The notes under the pieces are model-generated. The model worked only from the letters and a program-made list of their open reading frames with translations, made no database searches and was not told the origin of the DNA. The position numbers were made by a program, and so were the translations under genes. A stretch of 64,000 nt of DNA from an uncultured Nonlabens sp. (lineage in GTDB: Bacteria > Bacteroidota > Bacteroidia > Flavobacteriales > Flavobacteriaceae): the NCBI RefSeq assembly GCF_947495285.1, contig NZ_CANLXZ010000001.1:62001-126000 (forward strand), written 5' to 3'. Shown here in pieces: positions 7,609 through 15,674 of this stretch; position 1 is the stretch's first letter; every line of letters starts with the position of its first letter.

Positions 7609-8526
7609 TTATTTTACTTTCTTAGAACCGACTGAAAGCGAATAGGTCACTCCTAGATTAAAATAATTAGAATCTCCTACATTGCGGCCGTCGACTAGCG
7701 TTCCATATCCAGCGCTTAATCCTAATGATGGAAGTACAGGTACATAAGCAGTGACACCTATACGTGTGTAATCTACTTCTGTCTCTGGAAATCTACCACC
7801 AAAATCTGCGTCAGAAATATCTCTACCGTCTGTTGAGGACTGGTAATCCATCCATGCTTCTACATAAAAAAGTGCGTTAGAATACCCTATTTTACCCATA
7901 AATAATAAAGCATCTGGTACATCTAGATCGTTACCACCATTCACACCTATGTTATCGTCAGCATTACCACGTAGACTGTATCCTGCAACTGCCGTAGCAA
8001 ATAAACCAGAGTCTGCTTGTAAGTGAGCACCTAGATGTAAGTTACTCGTTACTGCACCAGAACCTAGAGATAATATTCCATTAGGCTCATAACCACTAGG
8101 TAATGTAACACCTACAGCACCTAGACCATCTAGTCTTGTTTTACCTATTTTTGTACTGAAGGCTCTGTACTTACCGTATAAACTTATATCTTGAAAATCA
8201 GATTGCTCTGTCGTACCATTTACAGGATCTGCAACACCATTTCCTTGAGCGTTTATATAGGGTACGTTTGCGATAACAGTAAGGTTATCTGTGATAGAAT
8301 ACTTTGCATAGAGATTATATAAATCTTGTTCTATTTCATTATGAGCAGGTATAGGGTCTGCTTTTACTTTCCCGACATAGAATGTGTCAAAAGTGCTGCG
8401 CGTATAGCTAGCTGTAACAGACAGATCGCCCTTAGGATTAAAAAAACCATCCACTAGTCCCTGGGAAAATACAGTAGATGTACATACTACTGTAACTAAT
8501 AGTGAAAATAAAAAATTTGTTTTCAT
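7609..8526 (-). CDS. Outer-membrane beta-barrel protein, transporter-like
   Basis: A 305-residue protein with a signal peptide (MKTNFLFSLLVTVVCTSTVFS) and alternating beta strands throughout, for example NLTVIANVPYINAQ, TRLDGLGAVGVTLPSG and SLGLSAGYGTLVDGRNV. This is the pattern of small outer-membrane channels related to the SphA/phenol-MetA-like group. Glycine-rich turns and a lack of cytoplasmic domains support a barrel. It stands alone, divergent from dnaE. Substrate cannot be told from the sequence. Confidence 0.7.
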   Translation of the reverse strand: MKTNFLFSLLVTVVCTSTVFSQGLVDGFFNPKGDLSVTASYTRSTFDTFYVGKVKADPIPAHNEIEQDLYNLYAKYSITDNLTVIANVPYINAQGNGVADPVNGTTEQSDFQDISLYGKYRAFSTKIGKTRLDGLGAVGVTLPSGYEPNGILSLGSGAVTSNLHLGAHLQADSGLFATAVAGYSLRGNADDNIGVNGGNDLDVPDALLFMGKIGYSNALFYVEAWMDYQSSTDGRDISDADFGGRFPETEVDYTRIGVTAYVPVLPSLGLSAGYGTLVDGRNVGDSNYFNLGVTYSLSVGSKKVK

Positions 8527-8933
8527 GATAAAATTTTAAAGTTGAATATTAAGTTCGTGATGTTATAAGAAGCAGTAAGGGTTTTTAATTTTAAAAGGAC
8601 TTACTGTTTTTGAACATTGCAAATAGCGATTTTTTAATTCACGAGAGCCTCTCGATTTCATTTCATTTATATCACCAGTTATTTCTAGATTGTGATAATT
8701 GTAACCTTGTAGTAAAAGGAGATTTGTTTTTCAGTAGTCTATAGAGTTTTCTTATCGCTATAATTTTAACTAAGATTGTTTATAACTCTATTTTTAAAAA
8801 GCAACTCAAAGGTCTATATTTAAAATCCGAAAAATAATTAGATTACAGATTTCATTATATTGATAATCAGTTTTATATATAAATTTTTCTATTCCTTTTA
8901 AAGAGGTAATCTCATCATTTAGAACACTCGCTT
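8527..8933. other. Divergent intergenic region, no gene seen
   Basis: 407 bp between the outer-membrane protein and dnaE. An imperfect dyad CAGTAAG (8573-8579) / CTTACTG (8600-8606) lies in the leader of the minus-strand gene and could be an operator. A short CGAGAG/CTCTCG hairpin is near 8642. I see no open frame or RNA gene. Confidence 0.5.
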
Positions 8934-11900
8934 ATGTACTTAATTTTTGACACAGAAACCACTGGATTACCTAAACGCTGGGACGCACCTTTTACAGATG
9001 TAGATAACTGGCCTAGGGTTATACAGATAGCATGGCAGTTACATGACCAGATGGGTAACCTTATAGAGGCTCAAGATTACTTGATACAGCCAGACGGTTT
9101 TGACATCCCTTATGATGCAGAGCGTATACATGGGATCTCTACAGCACTTGCTCAAAAAGACGGTATTCCTCTAGTGGAGATGTTAGAGAAGTTTAATATT
9201 GCACTTAGTAAAACAAAATTCATAGTAGGTCAGAATTTAAAATTTGACCTTAATGTAACAGGAGCAGAATTTGAACGTACTCAAATAGGTAACGATTTAC
9301 AAGAGCTACCTGTTCTAGATACTTGTACAGAGCACACGGCAAATTTATGTCAGATTCCCGGTGGGCGATACGGTAAATTTAAGTTACCTACCCTTACAGA
9401 GTTGCACCAGTTTCTATTTGATCAACCCTTTGGAGAGGCCCACAACGCCACTGCAGATGTAGAGGCAACAACGCGTTGTTTCTTAGAATTACTTAGAAAA
9501 GAACAGTTCTCGCTAGAACAACTAGGTTTTGAAGATGGATATTTTTTACGCTTTCGCGAAAGCAACCCCACAACCATCGCACCAGTAGGAATAAAGCATG
9601 TTAATCTTAAAAAAGCTTCAGAAAGATTAAAGTCTAACGATAGTCCAGAGATTTCTAAGGCAGAAATCAAAGAGAACTTAAATGAATTAAGAGATGCGAG
9701 TTTTGCACATTTACACAGTCATAGTCAGTTTTCTATATTGCAATGTACTGCTAGTGTAAAAGATCTAGTTACAGCTGCTGCGGCAAATAATATGAATGCC
9801 GTTACCATGACAGACCATGCAAACATGATGGGAGCGTTTCATTTTGTACGTGCTGTAAAAACACATAACGCTACCCTGGCCGATGCTGATGAAGGAGAAG
9901 AAAAGGAACCTATAAAACCTATAATAGGTTGTGAATTTCAAGTGTGTGAAGATATGTATGATCGCACACACAAGGATAACGGATACCAGATAGTGATTCT
10001 AGCCAAAAACAAAAACGGATATCACAATCTAGCAAAAATGGCAAGTAAAGCCTACACAGATGGGTTTTACTACATGCCGCGTATAGATAAAAAACTGGTA
10101 GAAGAATATAGGCAAGACCTAATTGTTTTAACAGGAAACATGTATGGAGAGGTACCTTCTAAGATTTTGAACTTAGGAGAGAACCAGGCCGAAGAAGCGC
10201 TACTGTGGTGGAAAAAACACTTTGGTGAGGACCTTTATATAGAGGTAATGCGCCATGGTCAAGAAGATGAAAACCGTGCAAATGAGGTGTTAGTAAGCTT
10301 TGCTCGTAAACACGATGTAAAAATAGTAGCGACTAATAATACATATTACATACACAAAGAAGATGCAAATGCGCATGATATTTTACTTTGTGTAAAGGAT
10401 AATGAAAAACAAGCAACACCTATAGGTCGCGGTCGTGGTTACCGTTATGGATTACCTAATCAGGAGTATTATTACAAGTCTGCTCCAGAGATGAAAGAAC
10501 TCTTTAAAGATCTACCTGAGGCGATACTTAATGTACAAGAAGTAGTAGATAAAGTAGAAGCATATGAGCTAGCAAGAGATGTACTGTTACCTGCCTTTGA
10601 TATACCCATAGAATTTGTAGATGAAAATGATGCGACTCATAATACTAAGAATGGTGAGAATAACTATTTAAGACACCTCACTTATGAAGGTGCAAAAATA
10701 CGTTATGGTGAGATCACTCCAGAAATAGAAGAGCGACTAGAATTTGAGCTAGACACGATTAAAAAGACTGGTTATCCTGGTTATTTCTTGATTACTTGGG
10801 ATTTTATAAAAGCAGCCAGAGATATGGATGTGGCTGTAGGACCTGGTCGTGGTAGTGCCGCAGGTAGTGTGGTAGCCTATTGTTTATGGATTACAAATGT
10901 AGACCCTATACATTACGATTTGCTTTTTGAGCGTTTCCTAAATCCAGATCGTGTATCCATGCCCGATATTGATATAGATTTTGATGATGAGAACCGTTAT
11001 AAAGTTATGGACTACGTTATTGAGAAATATGGAGCGTCACAAGTAGCACAAATTATCACGTATGGTACGATGGCTGCAAAGTCATCTATTAGAGATACAG
11101 CACGAGCGCTAGACTTACCGCTACAAGACGCAGACCGTGTGGCAAAATTAATTCCTGATTTTGCTAAGTTGAAGAAAATGTTTGCCCTAGAAGATAATGA
11201 GATAGGTAGCAAATTCCGTGGGGATGATGCTGATATGGTGCGCGAATTAAGAAGTATTGCAGAGGGAAATGATCTTATCGCAGAAACTATACAGAAAGCT
11301 AGAATTCTAGAAGGTTGTGTGAGAAATACCGGTGTACACGCCTGTGGTGTGATCATTACACCAGATGATCTTACTAATTTTGTACCTGTAGCTACAGCAA
11401 AAAATTCAGATCTTTATGTGACTCAATTTGATAACGAGGTCGTAGAAAGTGCTGGGTTACTTAAAATGGATTTCTTGGGATTAAAAACCCTGAGCCAGAT
11501 TAAAGATACCGTTGCCATTATAAAAGAACGTCATGGAATAGAACTAGATATAGAATCTATACCGCTAGATGACGAGAAGACTTATGAGCTCTTCCAGCGT
11601 GGAGAGACTACCGCCATTTTTCAATATGAAAGTTTGGGAATGCAAAAATATATGAGAGAGTTAAAACCCACTCAATTTGCCGATCTTATTGCCATGAATG
11701 CGTTGTACAGACCTGGTCCACTAGAATACATTCCAGAATTTATTGATCGTAAACATGGTCGCAAAGAGATCGTTTATGATCTAGATGCCATGGAAGAATA
11801 CCTTAAAGAAACTTATGGTATTACTGTGTACCAAGAGCAGGTAATGCTACTATCTCAAAAACTAGCTAACTTTTCAAAAGGTGATGCTGATGTTTTGAGA

Positions 11901-13283
11901 AAAGCAATGGGTAAAAAGCAAATGGCAACCCTACAAAAGATGAAACCTAAATTTCTAGATGCTGGAGAAGGAAATGGGCATGACCGTACGGTATTGGAAA
12001 AAGTATGGAAAGACTGGGAAGCCTTTGCATCTTATGCCTTTAACAAATCTCACTCTACCTGTTATGCATGGATAGCCTATCAAACAGCCTATCTAAAAGC
12101 AAATTATGGCGCAGAGTTTATGGCAGCAACTTTATCTAATAACATGAACCAGATAAAGGATGTCACTAAGTTTATGGACGAGTGCCGCCGCATGGGACTC
12201 GATGTATTAGGTCCCGATGTAAATGAATCTAATTATAAATTTACGGTAAACTCAAAAGGAGCGATACGTTTTGGGATGGGAGCCGTAAAAGGTTTAGGTC
12301 ATGGTGCGGTCATGACTATTATAGAAAATAGAAAAGATGGATATTATAAGAGCATCTTTGATATGGCAAAACGTATAGACTTGCGTGCTGCAAATAAAAA
12401 ATCTTTTGAAGCACTAGCCCTAAGCGGTGGTTTTGACGGATTAGGTGGAGAGAATCGGGCTCAATTTTTTCATGAATTTGATAATGGACAGATATTCTTA
12501 GAACAAGTAGTGAAGTATGCACAGAAGTTTCAAGAAAATGAGAATAGTGCACAAGTAAGCCTTTTTGGTGAGGCTAGTGAGGTACAAATTCCAGAACCGC
12601 AATTGCCTGTTTGTGAGGATTGGGGAACGATGGAGAAGCTGAAAAGAGAACGAGAAGTAGTAGGTATTTACATATCTGGTCATCCACTAGATGATTATAA
12701 ACGAGAGATGAAATTCTTTTGTAACGCAAACCTCGCTGCCATGAAAGACCTCACTCCTCTAGTAAATAGAGAACTCACCTTTTGTGGGATAATATCTGAG
12801 GCACGTCATATGATGAGTAAAGCAAATAAACCCTGGGGTATTTTTACCATGGAGGACTATGAGGACTCCTTTGAATTCAGAATGTTCGGTGAGGATTACT
12901 TAAAATTCAGACACTTTTTAGTACCTAATAGTTTCTTACACGCCAAGGTTAAAATACAACAAGGCTGGATAGATAAGAATACTGGTAAGCCGCGCGACCC
13001 ACGTATTTTATTTGTTCAGATGGCACAATTGCAAGATGTCATGGCACAAGCAGCAAAGAAACTTACTATAGAATTTCATGTTAGTGAGATACTAGAGGAA
13101 CGCATTGCTCTATTAAAAGACGTATTAGATAAACATCAAGGAGATCACAGACTTCTTTTTAATTTAAAAGATCATGAAGAAAAGATTTCTATTGATATGT
13201 CTGCTAGATTACAAAAGGTAAACGTTACTGCACAACTGTTGCAGTTGCTAGATGATAACGACATAACCTATGGGGTGAATTGA
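8934..13283 (+). CDS. dnaE: DNA polymerase III alpha subunit with fused 3'-5' exonuclease
   Basis: The replicative polymerase, 1449 residues. Residues 1-200 are a DnaQ/ExoX-like DEDDh exonuclease (DTETTG at 6-11, FDLNVTG, HNATADVEAT). About 255 onward is the PHP domain (HLHSHSQFSILQ, MTDHANM). The polymerase core follows, with palm aspartates in PDIDIDFDDENR (near 677-689) and GPGRGSAAGSV. Finger and helix-hairpin-helix parts are followed by an OB fold. The fused exonuclease is usual in Flavobacteriia and explains the extra length over E. coli DnaE (1160). The palindrome at 9549 encodes RFRES in the linker between exonuclease and PHP. The gene appears intact with no intein. Confidence 0.97.
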   Translation: MYLIFDTETTGLPKRWDAPFTDVDNWPRVIQIAWQLHDQMGNLIEAQDYLIQPDGFDIPYDAERIHGISTALAQKDGIPLVEMLEKFNIALSKTKFIVGQNLKFDLNVTGAEFERTQIGNDLQELPVLDTCTEHTANLCQIPGGRYGKFKLPTLTELHQFLFDQPFGEAHNATADVEATTRCFLELLRKEQFSLEQLGFEDGYFLRFRESNPTTIAPVGIKHVNLKKASERLKSNDSPEISKAEIKENLNELRDASFAHLHSHSQFSILQCTASVKDLVTAAAANNMNAVTMTDHANMMGAFHFVRAVKTHNATLADADEGEEKEPIKPIIGCEFQVCEDMYDRTHKDNGYQIVILAKNKNGYHNLAKMASKAYTDGFYYMPRIDKKLVEEYRQDLIVLTGNMYGEVPSKILNLGENQAEEALLWWKKHFGEDLYIEVMRHGQEDENRANEVLVSFARKHDVKIVATNNTYYIHKEDANAHDILLCVKDNEKQATPIGRGRGYRYGLPNQEYYYKSAPEMKELFKDLPEAILNVQEVVDKVEAYELARDVLLPAFDIPIEFVDENDATHNTKNGENNYLRHLTYEGAKIRYGEITPEIEERLEFELDTIKKTGYPGYFLITWDFIKAARDMDVAVGPGRGSAAGSVVAYCLWITNVDPIHYDLLFERFLNPDRVSMPDIDIDFDDENRYKVMDYVIEKYGASQVAQIITYGTMAAKSSIRDTARALDLPLQDADRVAKLIPDFAKLKKMFALEDNEIGSKFRGDDADMVRELRSIAEGNDLIAETIQKARILEGCVRNTGVHACGVIITPDDLTNFVPVATAKNSDLYVTQFDNEVVESAGLLKMDFLGLKTLSQIKDTVAIIKERHGIELDIESIPLDDEKTYELFQRGETTAIFQYESLGMQKYMRELKPTQFADLIAMNALYRPGPLEYIPEFIDRKHGRKEIVYDLDAMEEYLKETYGITVYQEQVMLLSQKLANFSKGDADVLRKAMGKKQMATLQKMKPKFLDAGEGNGHDRTVLEKVWKDWEAFASYAFNKSHSTCYAWIAYQTAYLKANYGAEFMAATLSNNMNQIKDVTKFMDECRRMGLDVLGPDVNESNYKFTVNSKGAIRFGMGAVKGLGHGAVMTIIENRKDGYYKSIFDMAKRIDLRAANKKSFEALALSGGFDGLGGENRAQFFHEFDNGQIFLEQVVKYAQKFQENENSAQVSLFGEASEVQIPEPQLPVCEDWGTMEKLKREREVVGIYISGHPLDDYKREMKFFCNANLAAMKDLTPLVNRELTFCGIISEARHMMSKANKPWGIFTMEDYEDSFEFRMFGEDYLKFRHFLVPNSFLHAKVKIQQGWIDKNTGKPRDPRILFVQMAQLQDVMAQAAKKLTIEFHVSEILEERIALLKDVLDKHQGDHRLLFNLKDHEEKISIDMSARLQKVNVTAQLLQLLDDNDITYGVN
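9549..9564. repeat. Palindrome CGCTTTCGCGAAAGCA, in frame in dnaE
   Basis: The perfect 14-bp core is 9550-9563. It is read as Arg-Phe-Arg-Glu-Ser (residues 206-210) between the exonuclease and PHP domains. Confidence 0.95.
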
Positions 13284-13366
13284 TGTTTTCTTGAGAGATT
13301 AACGTATTTATTATATAGTAAGCATTAAAAACTGAAATATCAATATAAGTAACTACAATACTAGAG

Positions 13367-13399
13367 TTGTGCGTATGGTGTCAGTTTTGTTTAAATTTG
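13367..13399 (+). promoter_or_regulatory. Bacteroidota-type promoter for thioredoxin
   Basis: TTG (13367-13369), 22 bp, then a perfect TAAATTTG -7 box (13392-13399), 25 bp before the ATG. Confidence 0.65.
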
Positions 13400-13424
13400 T
13401 ATAAAATTATTTAAAGAAAATAAC

Positions 13425-13745
13425 ATGGCACTAGAAATAACAGATGCAAATTTTGAAGAAACAGTTTTAAAAAGTGATAAACCAGTACTGGTTGACTTTT
13501 GGGCTGCATGGTGTGGACCATGTCGTATGGTAGGACCTATAATCGATGAGGTCTCTACAGAGTATGCTGATAAAGCTGTAGTAGGTAAAATGGATGTAGA
13601 TGCAAATCAAGAATTTGCTGCTAAATATGGTGTACGTAACATTCCTACTGTTTTAGTTTTTCAGAATGGAGAAGTAGTAGGCCGTCAGGTAGGAGTTGCT
13701 CCTAAAGATGCTTATACAGATGCTCTAGATTCTCTTTTGAACTAG
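13425..13745 (+). CDS. trxA: Thioredoxin
   Basis: A cytoplasmic disulfide reductant of 106 residues, the normal length. The WCGPC active site is at 29-33, the buried Asp is in VDFWAAWC, and the cis-Pro loop is RNIPTVLVF. There is no signal peptide. It has its own promoter and a strong terminator, so it is monocistronic downstream of dnaE. Confidence 0.97.
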   Translation: MALEITDANFEETVLKSDKPVLVDFWAAWCGPCRMVGPIIDEVSTEYADKAVVGKMDVDANQEFAAKYGVRNIPTVLVFQNGEVVGRQVGVAPKDAYTDALDSLLN

Positions 13746-13766
13746 TATTCAGAATATAAGATATAA

Positions 13767-13796
13767 AATCCTGCTCGTACGAGCAGGATTTTTTTT
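13767..13796 (+). terminator. Intrinsic terminator of trxA
   Basis: Palindromic stem AATCCTGCTCG/CGAGCAGGATT (13767-13790) ending in eight T. Confidence 0.93.
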
Positions 13797-13930
13797 GCTC
13801 TTTTTTGAATAGAATTAAGGAACATAGTCTTGTTTAAAAGTTCAATCATTTTAATATTTCCCTAATACTTTTCTATGGTATTTTGCGCTACCTTGAAAAT
13901 AAAATTAGCAATTAGCAGGAGCATTTCCTA

Positions 13931-14083
13931 GAAGGTGTGACCCAGTTATCTCAATGATTATATAAAGGGACACTGGTAAAGGAAGAAACGGTTGTAGAAG
14001 GTTTTGATTCTATTCCACAAGCATTGATTGATTTGTAAGAAGGGAAAAATCGAGGTAAAAGGGTTGTTGAAATCTATCAGTAA
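13931..14083 (+). pseudogene. C-terminal remnant of an NADP-dependent oxidoreductase (MDR/CurA-like)
   Basis: One frame reads VTQLSQ, stop, LYKGTLVKEETVVEGFDSIP, QALIDL, stop, EGKNRGKRVVEIYQ, stop. This matches the typical end of zinc-less medium-chain NADP oxidoreductases of the CurA/YncB type (usually SQW, EGFDNIPQAFIGLFEGKNxGKxVVKI). Two in-frame stops (13955, about 14036) and the missing N-terminal 280 residues show it is dead. Upstream to about 13800 I see no further clear homology. The palindrome at 14113 lies just after the remnant. Confidence 0.8.
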
Positions 14084-14112
14084 CATCTCTACAAGGATAC
14101 CTTTTTAGGATT

Positions 14113-14128
14113 CGCTTTCGCGAAAGCG
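14113..14128. repeat. 16-bp palindrome CGCTTTCGCGAAAGCG, intergenic
   Basis: Perfect copy 30 bp after the oxidoreductase remnant and 75 bp before the DUF58 gene. Confidence 0.95.
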
Positions 14129-14203
14129 GAATAAAATAAAGCTCCTAAATTAAACCAGCAGTATCATTATTTAAGATAATTATGGTTTCCTTATCTTCAC
14201 ACT

Positions 14204-15133
14204 ATGGATGTACAAAAGGAACTCAATAAAACCACAGGCTTTAAAAACTTACAATTACTAGCTAGTCAGGTGGTAGAAGGATACATAAGTGGAATGCATA
14301 AATCGCCTTTTCATGGTTTTAGTGCAGAGTTTGCAGAGCATAAAATTTATAATCCCGGAGAAAGTACGCGTCATATAGACTGGAAGTTGTTTGCAAAAAC
14401 AGATAAGCTCTACACAAAACGATACGACGAAGAGACCAACCTGCGCTGTCATCTTATCATAGATAATAGTCCTTCCATGCACTATCCTATATCTAAAAAA
14501 CAAGCCTTAGGATCCCTCAATAAGATAGGTTTTACAGCACTTGCAGCGGCAAGTATTATGAATGTACTTAAAAAGCAAAGGGACGCAGTCGGAATGAGTA
14601 TTTATGCAAATGAGTATGAATATTATGCACCAGAAAAAGGTAGCGAGAGGCATCACAACATGTTGTTAGATCAGCTTACTAGGGTAAGTAGTGAAAAACC
14701 TAGTGCACATACTACAGATACCTATAAATATTTACACGAGATAGCAGAGAATATAAAACGCAGGTCTCTTATTTTACTGTTTACTGATATGTTTCAGAGC
14801 GATAGACATGAGGACGAGCTCTTTGAAGCGCTCAGGCATTTAAAGTATAATAAACATGATGTGGTGCTTTTTCATACTTATGATAGTGCTACTGAGGTCA
14901 ACTTTGATTTTTCTAACAAGCCTACACGATATACAGATGTTGAAACCGGAGAACATATCAATCTTTATGCAGATAATGTAAGAGCCGATTATCAAAAAGC
15001 AATAAAAGAATATTTTGAAAAATTAAGAGTTCGTTGTGGTCAAAATAGAATTAAATACATGCCGGTAGATATTCAACAAAACTTTGATGTAGTTATGACT
15101 ACCTTCCTCTTAGAAAGACAACTTTTTAAATAA
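14204..15133 (+). CDS. DUF58 domain protein
   Basis: A 309-residue cytoplasmic protein of the DUF58 family, with an N-terminal YNPGESTRHIDWKLFAKT signature near 50-67, then a von Willebrand A-like fold (LIIDNSPSMHYP, resembling DxSxS, near 87; LLFTDMFQ near 190). DUF58 proteins usually partner a MoxR AAA ATPase and membrane vWA proteins, but none is next to this gene, so its partners must be elsewhere. A TATCTTCA box at 14192-14199 could be a -7 element giving a very short leader. Confidence 0.88.
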   Translation: MDVQKELNKTTGFKNLQLLASQVVEGYISGMHKSPFHGFSAEFAEHKIYNPGESTRHIDWKLFAKTDKLYTKRYDEETNLRCHLIIDNSPSMHYPISKKQALGSLNKIGFTALAAASIMNVLKKQRDAVGMSIYANEYEYYAPEKGSERHHNMLLDQLTRVSSEKPSAHTTDTYKYLHEIAENIKRRSLILLFTDMFQSDRHEDELFEALRHLKYNKHDVVLFHTYDSATEVNFDFSNKPTRYTDVETGEHINLYADNVRADYQKAIKEYFEKLRVRCGQNRIKYMPVDIQQNFDVVMTTFLLERQLFK

Positions 15134-15169
15134 AATAACGCCTGCTTTTTTTAATAGTCAGGCGTTATT
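15134..15169 (+). terminator. Hairpin after the DUF58 gene
   Basis: Eleven-bp stem AATAACGCCTG/CAGGCGTTATT (15134-15144/15159-15169). The loop carries a T run, and a CGCTTTTTT follows at 15175. A probable terminator, though the T tract is not directly adjacent. Confidence 0.6.
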
Positions 15170-15674
15170 ATTCACGCTTTTTTTAATGATTAGTTACCAT
15201 CCTTCTTTACTTATCTACTTCCATAATTGCCATTGTATTTTATTTTGAGCCATACAACGGTGGCGATTTGCGCTATTCTCTTATAAGTCATAATGGTTCT
15301 CGATCAACTAGTTAGTGTTTACTTAAATGGTCTTAATTTTCATTTTTAGTAAGTGCCGCAGTATAGAGGTCATAAAACGATTAAGAGATTTTTTTTCATA
15401 ATTTATTACGTACTGTTAAGGTAGTGTAACAGGTGTGTTCTTATTACTAAGTCATCATAAAATTAAAGTCTCCTGGTATACATAGACATCTGCCTTTATA
15501 TAATTAATTGTGTTATGAAAAGAGTATAAAGGTGACTGAAAATAATTATTTAAAAATTTAAATAGTAAACAATTCAATGCTCTTCAGTAAAGTAAAAAAG
15601 AACCTCCTTTTATTTAATAGTTCACCTCTTTTTGTAAACATCATATTTTTTTAAGATTAGAAAGATGATCTGAA
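15170..15674. other. Gene-free stretch, 505 bp
   Basis: No open frame with coding character, tRNA or clear repeat seen. It separates the plus-strand DUF58 gene from the convergent end of the amylase gene and may contain decayed sequence I cannot recognise. Confidence 0.5.

Noticed and set aside
15170-15674. Possible gene remnant in the gap before the amylase
   Set aside because: I could not rebuild a recognisable protein in any frame.
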